DNA of 36,005 nucleotides from Lachnospiraceae bacterium (GCA_030825115.1 JAPJQL010000035.1:1-36005); one strand, 5' to 3'. Numbered from the stretch's first letter, positions 24,715 to 34,077 are shown. Program-made: numbers and translations. The notes: a model not told the origin generated them from the sequence alone.

Positions 24715-25824
24715 CTATGACCGGGACGAAGAACCTGTCAGTTCCCGGATCACCTCTTCCACCGTCTCAATCTTATCGGAACGGTAAGCGTTGCTTCCGC
24801 AGAACAAAAGCGCATGGTCCAGGTCGCCTTCTGCCGCATTGGAAAGAGCCTTTGTGATACAATACGGGATATTTGCCGGATTGCAGTGCTCCAGGCACCG
24901 GTAGCAGTGGTCAATCTTGGCGGGCTCTCCCGTCACCGCGTTTAAAAATGCATTTTTGATCGCCCGTCCCGGCATTCCCACCGGGCTCTTGGTTATCACA
25001 ATGTCTTCTTTTCCTGCATTGATATAAGCCTGCTTATAGGACAGCGGCGCATCGCATTCCTCAGTTGTCACAAAGCGGGTTCCCACCTGAACGCCGTCCG
25101 CGCCCAGGCTGACCGCATGTTCCACGTCTTCATGGTCATAGATGCCGCCTGCGACAACGACCGGGATGTGCTGTCCGTATTTCTCCTCATACCCTCTGAC
25201 TACCTTGATGATATCCTGAATCTCTTTATCGTAGTCGTCTTTCTGGTAGGTGGCGGCCACATCCGCCGTATCGGCTCCATACCCGGTGAGCTGCTCCGGA
25301 GTAAAGCCCAGGTGTCCGCCTGCAAGCGGCCCTTCTATGACTACCAGATCCGGCGCTTTCTCATATTTCCTGTCCCACATCTTGCAGATGACCATCGCGG
25401 ACTTTGCCGTGGAGACGATCGGGGCGATCTTTGTCTTTGCGCCTTTTGCGAGCTCCGGCAGGCTGACCGGAAGACCTGCGCCGGAGATGATGATGTCCGC
25501 GCCTGCCTGAATCGCTGCTTTTACGTAGAGCGCATACTGCTTAGTCGCCACCATGATATTAAACCCGATGATTCCGTCCGGGGCAATCTTCCTTGCCTTC
25601 TCAAACTCTGTCTTGATGGCGCGCAGGTTTGCTTCCAGCGGCGCTTTTAAAAAATCAGGGTCACGAAATCCAATCTGGGCGGTGGAGATGATCCCGACGC
25701 CCCCGGCTTTTGCGACTGCGCCCGCCAGAGATGAGAGACTGATACCCACTCCCATACCGCCCTGGATGATCGGATACTTTGCGGTCAGATTGCCCATTAC
25801 CAATGGTTTTAATGTGTTCCTCAT
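24715..25824 (-). CDS. Nitronate monooxygenase-family flavoprotein closing the fab operon
   Basis: This 369-residue FMN TIM-barrel protein is of the nitronate monooxygenase / FabK superfamily: YPIIQGGMGVGIS at the N-terminus, EGPLAGGHLGF in the middle, and VVVAGGIYDHEDVEHAV with GADGVQVGTRF. It is longer than the window's FabK. It has a C-terminal block with four cysteines (pattern CxxC-x3-C-x7-C) not found in FabK. It starts 3 bp after accDA, its ribosome site AGGAG lying inside the last codons of accDA, so it is firmly part of the operon. A detoxifying or lipid-linked role is possible; the substrate is unknown. Confidence 0.85.
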   Translation of the reverse strand: MRNTLKPLVMGNLTAKYPIIQGGMGVGISLSSLAGAVAKAGGVGIISTAQIGFRDPDFLKAPLEANLRAIKTEFEKARKIAPDGIIGFNIMVATKQYALYVKAAIQAGADIIISGAGLPVSLPELAKGAKTKIAPIVSTAKSAMVICKMWDRKYEKAPDLVVIEGPLAGGHLGFTPEQLTGYGADTADVAATYQKDDYDKEIQDIIKVVRGYEEKYGQHIPVVVAGGIYDHEDVEHAVSLGADGVQVGTRFVTTEECDAPLSYKQAYINAGKEDIVITKSPVGMPGRAIKNAFLNAVTGEPAKIDHCYRCLEHCNPANIPYCITKALSNAAEGDLDHALLFCGSNAYRSDKIETVEEVIRELTGSSSRS

Positions 25825-25827
25825 TGA

Positions 25828-27558
25828 TTACATTCTCCTAAATCTATCGTATCTCTGCTCCCTTACAACATCGCCTGTCAGCGCGCCGTAACGGGCAAAG
25901 AACCCTGACATTTTCTGCTTCAGAATCTCCGCGATCAGCGGCATCGTATCGGCGCCTGCCGGCTCATTTTCCGGAATCACCTGCTCAATCAGGTTCATCT
26001 CGTAAAGGTCCGCAGCCGTTATCTTCATAACCTTCGCGGCATCCGCCGCTTTTTTGCTGTCCTTCCACAAAATGGAGGCAAAGCCTTCCGGCGACAGGAT
26101 GGAATAGATGGCATTTTCCATCATCCATACCTCGTTGGCCACTGCCAGCGCCAGCGCGCCGCCGCTGCCGCCCTCTCCGATCACGATGGAAAGCACCGGA
26201 ACCGTCAGATCCGCCATCTCAAACAGGTTGCGGGCGATCGCCTCTCCCTGTCCCCGCTCTTCGGCTTCCAGACCGCAGAAAGCTCCCGGCGTATCCACAA
26301 AGCACACGACCGGGCGACCGAACGCTTCTGCCTGCTTCATCAGGCGCAGCGCCTTGCGGTATCCTTCCGGCGACGGCATTCCAAAGTTGCGTTTGATATT
26401 CTCTTTGGTATTTTTGCCCTTCTGCTGACCGATTACGGTCACAGGCATCCCGCCAAAGGTTGCAATCCCGCCGACAACCGCTCCGTCATCGCCAAAATAC
26501 CGGTCTCCGTGAAACTCTATAAATTCATCAAAAACAGCATCGATATAGTCTGTCGCAACGGGGCGCTGTGCATCTCTGGAGAGCTGTACCGTGTCCCAGG
26601 CTGTTTTTCCACTGTTTTTCTTCAGATCCGGACAGTTATCCACAATCCCTGCGCCTTTATCCGCAAGTGCTTCCAACCGGGATTTTTTTTCGGCATCGGA
26701 TACCGTTCCATGCATCCTCAATATTGCGGCAATCGTCTCCCTCTGCTCGCTTCGTTTGACAATCTTATCTACAAAGCCATGCTCCAGCAAAAACTCGGAT
26801 CGCTGGAATCCTTCCGGCAGCTTCTGCCCGATCGTCTGCTGGATCACTCTCGGTCCTGCAAATCCGATCAGGGCGTTTGGCTCTGCCAGGATGATGTCTC
26901 CCAACATGGCAAAGCTGGCCGTCACACCTCCGGTCGTCGGGTCTGTCAGAACGCTGATAAACAGCTGCCCTGCGTCGTGGTGTCGTTTCAGAGCCGCAGA
27001 GGTCTTTGCCATCTGCATCAGGGATACGATTCCCTCCTGCATCCTGGCCCCGCCGGAACAGGCAAAGATGATGACGGGAAGCCGCTCTTTTGTAGCACGC
27101 TCCACCATCCGGGTGATTTTTTCGCCCACATTGTGTCCCATGCTGCTCATCAAAAACCGGGCGTCACAGACGCCTACCGCAGCGTCTTGTCCCATGATGC
27201 TCCCTTTGCCCGTGATGATGGCTTCATTCAGCTTTGTCTTTTCCTTTGCCGCATCTACCTTTTTTTCATATCCGGGAAAGTCCAGCGGATTGGAAAATTC
27301 CATCTCCTTATTCCACTCTTCAAACGTCCCCTCGTCCAGCAGCATCTCAATCCTGCGGTACGCATGGACGCGGAAATAACCGCCGCACTTGGGGCAGACG
27401 TACAGGTTGTTCTTTACATCCTCCACGTAGATCGGCTGGCCGCATTTGTTGCATTTACGCCACATTCCCTGAGGGATATTGGGCTCGTCGTCCTTCTTCT
27501 GTGCTTTGTATTTTGTATCTATCATCGTATATGTCTTTTTAAACATATCTCTCAGCAT
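25828..27558 (-). CDS. accDA: Acetyl-CoA carboxylase carboxyltransferase, beta-alpha fusion (AccD-AccA)
   Basis: At 576 residues it equals AccD plus AccA in one chain. The AccD half (1 to about 290) begins with a Cys4 zinc finger (C36, C39, C55, C58) and has GGARMQEG and FAGPRVIQQT. The AccA half (about 300-576) has YIDAVFDEFIEFHGDRYF, GRPVVCFVDTPGAFCG and GEGGSGGALAL. It transfers the carboxyl group from biotin on AccB to acetyl-CoA, making malonyl-CoA. AAAGGAG lies 7 nt before ATG 27558. There is no stop or frameshift at the junction, so the fusion appears genuine. Confidence 0.96.
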   Translation of the reverse strand: MLRDMFKKTYTMIDTKYKAQKKDDEPNIPQGMWRKCNKCGQPIYVEDVKNNLYVCPKCGGYFRVHAYRRIEMLLDEGTFEEWNKEMEFSNPLDFPGYEKKVDAAKEKTKLNEAIITGKGSIMGQDAAVGVCDARFLMSSMGHNVGEKITRMVERATKERLPVIIFACSGGARMQEGIVSLMQMAKTSAALKRHHDAGQLFISVLTDPTTGGVTASFAMLGDIILAEPNALIGFAGPRVIQQTIGQKLPEGFQRSEFLLEHGFVDKIVKRSEQRETIAAILRMHGTVSDAEKKSRLEALADKGAGIVDNCPDLKKNSGKTAWDTVQLSRDAQRPVATDYIDAVFDEFIEFHGDRYFGDDGAVVGGIATFGGMPVTVIGQQKGKNTKENIKRNFGMPSPEGYRKALRLMKQAEAFGRPVVCFVDTPGAFCGLEAEERGQGEAIARNLFEMADLTVPVLSIVIGEGGSGGALALAVANEVWMMENAIYSILSPEGFASILWKDSKKAADAAKVMKITAADLYEMNLIEQVIPENEPAGADTMPLIAEILKQKMSGFFARYGALTGDVVREQRYDRFRRM

Positions 27559-27587
27559 ATTCTATCTCCTTTAGAGCGGACACCGGC

Positions 27588-28940
27588 TTACTTACAATAC
27601 TCCGGGAAATAAGTCGGGATAAAATGGGTATCGGTATCCCCTTCCTGATAAGCAGGGTGGCTGAGGATCTCAAACTGGAAGTCCAGATTGGTCTCAATCC
27701 CCTCGATGATCAGTTCGCCAAGGGCGCTTCTCATCTTGGCTATCGCCTCTTCCCGGGTCTTTCCGTGGACGATCATCTTCATCAGCATGGAATCATAATT
27801 GGCCGGAACTTTATAATCATTATAAATATGGGTATCCACCCGAACCCCGTTGCCGCCCGGTACATGGATGTTCGTGATCAGACCAGGACTTGGCATAAAG
27901 TTTTTGGACGGGTTTTCTGCATTGATACGGCATTCGATCGCATGTCCTTTCAGGCTGACATCTTCCTGGGATACGCTCAGCGTCTCACCTGCCGCCACGC
28001 GGATCTGCTCTTTTATCAGGTCCAGCCCGCTGACCATCTCCGTCACGGGATGTTCCACCTGGATTCTGGTATTCATCTCCATGAAATAATAGTTTTTATG
28101 TTTATCCAGCAAAAACTCGATCGTGCCCGCATTCTCGTATCCCACAGCCTTTGCCGCCTTCACCGCAGTCTCGCCCATCTGCCGGCGCAGCTCTTCGGAT
28201 ATTGCAACGGAAGGGGACTCTTCCAAAACCTTCTGATGGCGTCTCTGGATGGAACAGTCGCGTTCTCCCAGATGCACTACGTTGCCGTGCTTATCTGCCA
28301 TGATCTGAAATTCGATATGCCTTGGCTTTTCGATATACCGCTCCAGATACATGGTATCGTCGGAAAATCCCTTGATGGATTCCATCTGGGCATTCTGGAA
28401 GTTTGCCTCAAAATCTTCAATCCCACGGGAAATCCGCATTCCCTTCCCGCCGCCGCCGGATGACGCCTTGATCATGACCGGAAAGCCGATCTGCTTTGCC
28501 AGCTCAAGAGCCTCTTCTACCGTATGGACCGGTTCTTTTCCGCCCGGAACGACCGGAACCCCGGCATCCATCATGGTCTTTCTCGCCTCGGATTTATTTC
28601 CCATCTTATTGATGATCTGTGCAGACGGCCCGATAAATGTGATGTTGCATTTCTCACAAAGTTCAGCAAACCTGGCATTTTCAGATAAAAAACCGAATCC
28701 CGGATGGATGGCTTCTGCCTTCATCGCCACCGTTGCCGACAGGATTCTCTCCATATTCAAATAGCTCTGTGCGGATGCTGCCGGCCCGATGCAGATAGCC
28801 TCATCGGCCAGAAGGGTATGCAGGCTGTCGCGGTCTGCCTCGGAATAGACGGCTACAGTCTTAATCCCCATCTCCCGGCAGGCCCTTATAATTCTAACTG
28901 CGATCTCGCCACGGTTGGCGATCAATATTTTCTCAAACAT
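27588..28940 (-). CDS. accC: Biotin carboxylase subunit of acetyl-CoA carboxylase
   Basis: I chose ATG 28940 (MFEKILIANRGEIAVRI, 450 residues), with AAGGAG 7 nt upstream; a longer frame to 28964 is not supported. ATP-grasp motifs are present: KASSGGGGKGMRI, YLERYIEKPRHIEFQ, FMEMNTRIQVEHPVTE. It carboxylates the biotin on AccB using ATP and bicarbonate. It lies between fabZ and accDA. Confidence 0.98.
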   Translation of the reverse strand: MFEKILIANRGEIAVRIIRACREMGIKTVAVYSEADRDSLHTLLADEAICIGPAASAQSYLNMERILSATVAMKAEAIHPGFGFLSENARFAELCEKCNITFIGPSAQIINKMGNKSEARKTMMDAGVPVVPGGKEPVHTVEEALELAKQIGFPVMIKASSGGGGKGMRISRGIEDFEANFQNAQMESIKGFSDDTMYLERYIEKPRHIEFQIMADKHGNVVHLGERDCSIQRRHQKVLEESPSVAISEELRRQMGETAVKAAKAVGYENAGTIEFLLDKHKNYYFMEMNTRIQVEHPVTEMVSGLDLIKEQIRVAAGETLSVSQEDVSLKGHAIECRINAENPSKNFMPSPGLITNIHVPGGNGVRVDTHIYNDYKVPANYDSMLMKMIVHGKTREEAIAKMRSALGELIIEGIETNLDFQFEILSHPAYQEGDTDTHFIPTYFPEYCK

Positions 28941-28984
28941 AGATGAACTCCTTGTTATGAACACTCGGTGGCTGTCCGGCCGGT

Positions 28985-29416
28985 CTACTGGCCGATTGCA
29001 AATGTCAATTCTGCAGACACTGCCACTTTTCCCTCTGCGTTGGTAGCGACCGCCTTTCCAACGCCGATCGGGCCCTTCCGCTTGATGATCTCACACTCCA
29101 GCTTCAGTCTGTCTCCCGGAAGCACCATCTGCTTAAACTTTGCATTGTTGATGGAGCCAAAAAACGCGGTCTTACCTTTGTTCTCTTCCAGGCTCAGCAT
29201 CGCTACCGCGCCCACCTGGGCCAGCGCCTCGATCATCAGCACGCCCGGCATCACCGGCTGCCCCGGAAAATGTCCGGCAAACTGCGGCTCGTTAAAGGTG
29301 ATGGATTTATAGCCTACCGCGCGAACGCCCGGCTCCAGTTCTTCAATCACATCGATCAGCAGAAACGGATGTCTGTGCGGAATGATCTCCTGAATTTCTT
29401 TAATACCTAATCTCAT
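28985..29416 (-). CDS. fabZ: 3-hydroxyacyl-ACP dehydratase
   Basis: This 143-residue hot-dog-fold enzyme removes water from 3-hydroxyacyl-ACP. The motifs are IIPHRHPFLLID and FAGHFPGQPVMPGVLMIEAL, with catalytic His49 and Glu63. No FabA or FabN is present, so whether this enzyme also supports unsaturated fatty acid synthesis cannot be judged. AGAGGAG precedes ATG 29416. Confidence 0.97.
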   Translation of the reverse strand: MRLGIKEIQEIIPHRHPFLLIDVIEELEPGVRAVGYKSITFNEPQFAGHFPGQPVMPGVLMIEALAQVGAVAMLSLEENKGKTAFFGSINNAKFKQMVLPGDRLKLECEIIKRKGPIGVGKAVATNAEGKVAVSAELTFAIGQ

Positions 29417-29448
29417 GATGTTCTCCTCTATTTTTACGGGTTTTCCTG

Positions 29449-29958
29449 TCAGCGGATGCGGAACAGCGGCTGGCCAAATTCCACCACATCCTCGTTGTTC
29501 ACAAGGACTGCCTCCACAACACCGTCATATTCACTCTCAATCTCATTCATCAGCTTCATCGCCTCGATGATGCCAAGAACCTGCCCCTTCTTCACGGTAT
29601 CGCCCACCTTTACAAACGGCTCTGCTTCCGGAGAGGACGCATTGTAGAAGGTGCCGACCAGCGGGGAAGTCACTACATTGTCAGAACCGATATCAACGGC
29701 TTCTTTCTTGGATTCTGCTTCTGTGCCTGCTGCCTGTGCCGCCACCTCAACCGGGGCTGCAGACATCGGCATCGCCATCGGGCTCATCATCGGAGCCGCA
29801 GGCTGGGAAATCACAACCGGGGCAACCGGAGCCGGAGCGGCATTTTTCTTTTTCTTCTTTTTCAAAACCAGCTTCTGGTCGCCTTCTTCGTATACGAAGC
29901 TGGTCAGGCCGTTATCTGATACCGCCTCTATTAATGTTACAATCTCATCAATCGTCAT
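29449..29958 (-). CDS. accB: Biotin carboxyl carrier protein of acetyl-CoA carboxylase
   Basis: There are 169 residues. A short N-terminal domain is followed by a Lys-run (33-38), an Ala/Pro/Met-rich flexible linker (about 40-80) and the biotinyl domain (about 92-169). The biotin site is EAMKLMNE with Lys135; Leu replaces the second Met of the classic AMKM. It carries carboxybiotin between AccC and AccDA. Start ATG 29958 has AGGAGG upstream. Confidence 0.97.
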   Translation of the reverse strand: MTIDEIVTLIEAVSDNGLTSFVYEEGDQKLVLKKKKKKNAAPAPVAPVVISQPAAPMMSPMAMPMSAAPVEVAAQAAGTEAESKKEAVDIGSDNVVTSPLVGTFYNASSPEAEPFVKVGDTVKKGQVLGIIEAMKLMNEIESEYDGVVEAVLVNNEDVVEFGQPLFRIR

Positions 29959-29971
29959 AACCGGTTCCTCC

Positions 29972-31210
29972 TTAATCTGTATACTTCTTTACAAGCAGGG
30001 TTGCGTTGTGTCCGCCAAAGCCCAGGGAGTTGCTGATGGCACAGTTGACATCCATCTCCACGCCTTCGCCCTTGGTGTAGTCCAGATCGCACTCGGGATC
30101 GCTTATTTCAAGGCCTGCAGTTGCATGTACAAAGCCTTCCTGAATGGATTTGACACAGGTGATGAATTCCACGCCGCCTGCTGCGCCAAGCAGATGTCCT
30201 ACCATGGATTTTGTACTGTTGATCTTTACTTTTTTTGCATGGTCTCCCAGGACAAGCTTGATCGCCTTCGTCTCAAACAGATCGTTGTGGTGGGTGCTGG
30301 TTCCGTGCGCGTTGATATAATCTACATCCTCCGGCTTTAATCCGGCATCTGCGATCGCCATCTCCATCGCCTTTGCCGCGCCGCTCCCATCCTCTGCCGG
30401 GGATGTGATATGGTAAGCGTCGCCGGTTGCGCCGTACCCGGAAATCTCTGCATAGATTTTTGCCCCTCTCGCCAGAGCATGCTCTAAGGATTCCAACACT
30501 ACAACTCCTGCGCCTTCGCCCATGACAAATCCACTGCGTTCTGCGTCGAACGGAATGGAGGCGCGAAGCGGGTCTTCCGTTGTGTTTAAAGCGGTCAGTG
30601 CGGTAAAGCCTGCAACGCCGATCGGGGTGATGCTTGCCTCGGCTCCGCCTGCTACCATCACATCGGCATCCCCGTACTGGATCGTGCGGAAAGCCTCGCC
30701 GATGCTGTGGGTTCCGGTTGCACATGCGGTGACAACGTTAATGCATTTTCCCTTCATGCCAAACTGGATCGACACGTTTCCTGCCGCCATATTGCTGATC
30801 ATCAGCGGAACCAGAAGCGGATTTACCCGGGCAGGTCCTCTGTCTAAAAGCTTCTTATATTCTTTTTCAATGGACTGCAGGCTTCCGATTCCGGAGCCGA
30901 CGCTCACGCCTACGCGGAACGGGTCTTCCTTGCTCATGTCAAGGCCTGCGTCTTCTATCGCCTCTTTGGACGCCGCTACCGCAAACTGGCAGAACTGCTC
31001 CATACGCTTTGCCGCCTTCGGGTCCATGAACTGCCTGGCGTCGAAGTCTTTTACCTGTGCCGCAAGCTTTGCCTTATATTCGGTTGTATCAAAGTAGGTG
31101 ATCGGTGCGATGCCTACGGTTTTATTCTTCAGTCCGTTCCAAAATGCTTCTACGTTATTTCCAATCGGGGTGATGGCACCCATTCCGGTTACAACAACTC
31201 TTCTGCTCAT
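29972..31210 (-). CDS. fabF: 3-oxoacyl-ACP synthase II
   Basis: This 412-residue condensing enzyme elongates acyl-ACP with malonyl-ACP. The catalytic Cys163 is in VVTACATGTHS, and the two His are in NAHGTSTHHND and KSMVGHLLGAAGG. Start ATG 31210 has AAGGAG about 7 nt before it. It is separated from fabG by a structured 212-bp gap, unlike the tight spacing elsewhere in the operon. Confidence 0.98.
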   Translation of the reverse strand: MSRRVVVTGMGAITPIGNNVEAFWNGLKNKTVGIAPITYFDTTEYKAKLAAQVKDFDARQFMDPKAAKRMEQFCQFAVAASKEAIEDAGLDMSKEDPFRVGVSVGSGIGSLQSIEKEYKKLLDRGPARVNPLLVPLMISNMAAGNVSIQFGMKGKCINVVTACATGTHSIGEAFRTIQYGDADVMVAGGAEASITPIGVAGFTALTALNTTEDPLRASIPFDAERSGFVMGEGAGVVVLESLEHALARGAKIYAEISGYGATGDAYHITSPAEDGSGAAKAMEMAIADAGLKPEDVDYINAHGTSTHHNDLFETKAIKLVLGDHAKKVKINSTKSMVGHLLGAAGGVEFITCVKSIQEGFVHATAGLEISDPECDLDYTKGEGVEMDVNCAISNSLGFGGHNATLLVKKYTD

Positions 31211-31235
31211 ACCTTTTCTCCTTAATTTGCTTATT

Positions 31236-31403
31236 GCCTGCTGGGCCGCGGGCGTTATTCATGGACGTGCTTTCTGGCCCGCAGGTGTTATTCATAATTT
31301 TGCGGAGCAAAATTATTCATATCGGGCTTCGCCCGATGGAAGAGAATGTGTGATTTGTGCCTGGTGAGCAAGCTCCCCATTCACAAATTACCCATCCTCT
31401 TCC
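31236..31403 (-). repeat. Structured repetitive element between fabG and fabF
   Basis: The gap holds three stems in a row. One is a long imperfect hairpin with outer arms GGAAGAG (31338) / CTCTTCC (31397), middle arms ATTTGTG / CACAAAT and inner GAGC / GCTC. The second is ATCGGGC-TTC-GCCCGAT (31321-31337). The third is ATAATTTTGC-GGA-GCAAAATTAT (31294-31316). Next to them a 27-bp unit ending GTTATTCAT occurs twice (31236-31262, 31269-31295; 22 of 27 identical). TTATTCAT also occurs at 31313. No T-run follows, so it is not a simple terminator. It may be an interspersed palindromic repeat or a structured RNA. The rest of the gap shows only fabF's ribosome site. Confidence 0.65.
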
Positions 31404-31422
31404 GCCCTGCTCATTGACTTCG

Positions 31423-32163
31423 TTACATCGCCATCCCGCCGTCTACGCTGATGACCTGGCCGGTGATGTAGCCTGCTGCATCGGAGGCCAAAAACGCCAC
31501 GGTCGCTGCGATATCTTTCGTCGTGCCAAAATGTTTCATGGGAATCTGTTCTGTCGCCGCCGCTTTTACTGCGTCGGGTAAAACGTCGGTCATCTCCGTC
31601 GCAATAAATCCCGGAGCAACTGCATTGGCGGTGATTCCGCGGCTTGCCAGCTCCCGCGCCACGGACTTGGTCAGACCGATCAGCCCGGCCTTGGACGCAC
31701 AGTAGTTTGCCTGCCCCGCATTGCCGATCACACCGGACACGGAAGAGATATTGATGATCCTTCCACTCTTCTGCTTTAACATCTGACGGGATATGTGCTT
31801 GATGCAGTTAAATACCCCTTTCAGGTTGGTATTGATCACCGCGTCAAAATCATCTTCACTCATCTTCATAAGAAGATTATCACGGGTGATTCCCGCATTA
31901 TTTACCAAAATATCAACTCTGCCATATTTCTCAATGACATAAGCCATCAGTTCTGCCGCCTTGTCAAACTCGGAAACGTTGCACTGCACGGCTTCTGCTT
32001 TGCCGCCTGCCGCTTCGATTGTTTTTACGACCTCTTCTGCCTTCGCTGCGGAACCATTGTAGTTTACGACAACAACAGCGCCCTCTGCCGCCAGGGTAAC
32101 CGCGATTTCTCTGCCGATTCCACGGCTTGCTCCGGTCACTACTGCAATTTTATCTGTCAACAT
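31423..32163 (-). CDS. fabG: 3-oxoacyl-ACP reductase
   Basis: I chose ATG 32163 (MLTDKIAVVTG, 246 residues), with GGAGG 9 nt upstream, over ATG 32169, where the gap is only 3 nt. SDR motifs: GASRGIG for NADPH, LVNNAGIT, and the Ser-Tyr-Lys triad in NISSVSGVIG and NYCASKAG. It reduces 3-oxoacyl-ACP in the elongation cycle. Confidence 0.97.
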   Translation of the reverse strand: MLTDKIAVVTGASRGIGREIAVTLAAEGAVVVVNYNGSAAKAEEVVKTIEAAGGKAEAVQCNVSEFDKAAELMAYVIEKYGRVDILVNNAGITRDNLLMKMSEDDFDAVINTNLKGVFNCIKHISRQMLKQKSGRIINISSVSGVIGNAGQANYCASKAGLIGLTKSVARELASRGITANAVAPGFIATEMTDVLPDAVKAAATEQIPMKHFGTTKDIAATVAFLASDAAGYITGQVISVDGGMAM

Positions 32164-32205
32164 TATCATTTTCCTCCAATTCTCGTTGCTTTGGTCCGTT
32201 TCTGC

Positions 32206-33129
32206 TTATGCCCTCAACGCCTCCACAACACGTTCCACATCTTCCAGCTTCTCTATATTCATGACCTTAACGGTTCTGTCAATCTTCTTCATAAATCCGG
32301 TCAGGGTCTTCCCCGGCCCGATTTCAATAAAGGTATCTACTCCGTCTTTCAGCATCGCTTCCACGCTCTGCTGCCATCTTACGGAGGAAGAAACCTGCTT
32401 CATCAAAAGTGGTTTTACCTCAGCCGCATCCGTCACATAAGCAGCCGTCACATTTGCCACATATGGGATGACCGGGGTATGTACTTCCACTTTTTCCAAC
32501 ACCGCTCCCAGCTTTTCCCCTGCGCCGGTCAGCATCCGGGAATGGAACGGCCCGCTCACATTCAGCATGATGGCGCGTTTCGCCCCTGCCTCTTTGAGCT
32601 TCTCACATGCAGTCTCAACCGCCTCTTTCCTGCCGGAGATCACAATCTGCCCCGGGCAGTTATAGTTGGCAATCTGCACACCCTCGATCTCACGGATCAC
32701 TTCTTCAATCACAGCCGCATCCATTGCAAGGATTGCAGCCATTGCACCCTGACCTGCCGGAACTTCTTCCTGCATCAGGATGCCTCTCTGTCTTACGGTA
32801 GCGATGGCGTCTTCTTCTCTCATCACACCTGCGGCGTAGAGCGCGCAATATTCACCCAGACTCAGACCCGCAGCTACATCTGGTTTTATCCCTTTGCTCT
32901 CCAGGACTTTCGTCATGGCAATGCTGGTGGTTACCATCGCAGCCTGCGTATATTCGGTGATATCCAACCTGTCATTCTCTGTGAAGCACAGCTCGGGAAC
33001 GGAAAATCCCAGCAGCCCGGTGGCCAGGTCGAATACCTGTTTGCCAATCTCCGTCTGCTCATAAAAATCCTGTCCCATTCCGCATACCTGCGCTCCCTGT
33101 CCCGGGTAAATAAATGCGATCTTACTCAT
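32206..33129 (-). CDS. fabD: Malonyl-CoA:ACP transacylase
   Basis: I chose ATG 33129 (MSKIAFIYPGQGAQ, 307 residues), with AGGAG 8 nt upstream; the GTG just before it is in frame but less likely. The active Ser90 is in GLSLGEY (usually GHSLGEY, so Leu replaces the His), and the catalytic His is in GPFHSRML. It loads malonyl groups onto ACP. Confidence 0.96.
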   Translation of the reverse strand: MSKIAFIYPGQGAQVCGMGQDFYEQTEIGKQVFDLATGLLGFSVPELCFTENDRLDITEYTQAAMVTTSIAMTKVLESKGIKPDVAAGLSLGEYCALYAAGVMREEDAIATVRQRGILMQEEVPAGQGAMAAILAMDAAVIEEVIREIEGVQIANYNCPGQIVISGRKEAVETACEKLKEAGAKRAIMLNVSGPFHSRMLTGAGEKLGAVLEKVEVHTPVIPYVANVTAAYVTDAAEVKPLLMKQVSSSVRWQQSVEAMLKDGVDTFIEIGPGKTLTGFMKKIDRTVKVMNIEKLEDVERVVEALRA

Positions 33130-33150
33130 CACTCATACTCCTTTATTATC

Positions 33151-34077
33151 TTACTCGCGTCCCAAAAGCTTTTTGGCCTGGTCCATCATCTCATCCATCA
33201 TCTCTTTACAGGTCTGCTCTTTATTCACCAAACCTGCAATCTGTCCTGCCATCACCGTACCGTTCACCACATCTCCGTCCACAACCGCGTTCCGCAGCGC
33301 GCCCAGAGTCAGGTACTCCAGCTCCTCAAAACTCTTCCCACTGTTTTCAAGCTTTACATATTCTCTTGTCATCTGGTTTCTCAGACAGCGGACCGGATGT
33401 CCGTGGCTTCTGCCTGTGACCGCAGAGTCGATATCCTTTGCCTTCGCCACACGGTCTTTATAATTCTGATGCACGATACACTCTTTTGCCAGCAGGAAAC
33501 GGGTTCCCATCTGAACTGCCTCGGCGCCCAGCATGAACGCTGCTGCAATCCCTCTTCCATCACCGATTCCGCCTGCGGCGATAACCGGAATGGATACCGC
33601 GTCAACGACCTGCGGCACCAGGGTCATGGTCGTCGCCTCACCGATGTGCCCGCCGGACTCGGTTCCCTCTGCCACGACTGCATCCGCACCGTATTTTTCC
33701 ATTCTCTTTGCCAGTGCTACGGAAGCTACGACCGGAATCACCTTTACGCCTGCCGCCTTCCACATTTCCATATATTTTTCCGGGTTTCCGGCTCCGGTGG
33801 TCACCACCTTTACGCCTTCCTCCACGATCACCTTCGCCACGTCGTCTGCATACGGGCTCATCAGCATAACATTCACACCGAACGGTTTATCAGTTGCTTC
33901 TTTTACCTTTTTTATATACTCACGGATCACCTCAGCCGGTGCATTTGCCCCGCCAATAAGTCCCAATCCGCCTGCTTCCGATACGGCTGCTGCCAGATGG
34001 TTCTCTGCCACCCAGGCCATACCGCCCTGGATAATCGGATATTCAATTCCTAAAAGTTCTGTGATTCTTGTCTTCAT
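33151..34077 (-). CDS. fabK: Enoyl-ACP reductase II (FMN-dependent)
   Basis: I chose ATG 34077 (MKTRITELLG, 308 residues), with GGAGG about 7 nt upstream; the frame runs further to 34134 without support. FabK features: YPIIQGGMAWVAENHLAAAV, VAEGTESGGHIGE and IPVIAAGGIGDGRGIAAA, then GAEAVQMGTRF. It carries out the last reduction of each elongation cycle, and no FabI was found in this window. It lies between acpP and fabD. Confidence 0.95.
   Translation of the reverse strand: MKTRITELLGIEYPIIQGGMAWVAENHLAAAVSEAGGLGLIGGANAPAEVIREYIKKVKEATDKPFGVNVMLMSPYADDVAKVIVEEGVKVVTTGAGNPEKYMEMWKAAGVKVIPVVASVALAKRMEKYGADAVVAEGTESGGHIGEATTMTLVPQVVDAVSIPVIAAGGIGDGRGIAAAFMLGAEAVQMGTRFLLAKECIVHQNYKDRVAKAKDIDSAVTGRSHGHPVRCLRNQMTREYVKLENSGKSFEELEYLTLGALRNAVVDGDVVNGTVMAGQIAGLVNKEQTCKEMMDEMMDQAKKLLGRE

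Noticed and set aside
31795..34053. 752-codon plus-strand frame opposite fabG, fabD and fabK
   Set aside because: It mirrors three clearly recognised fab genes and has no recognisable protein features.
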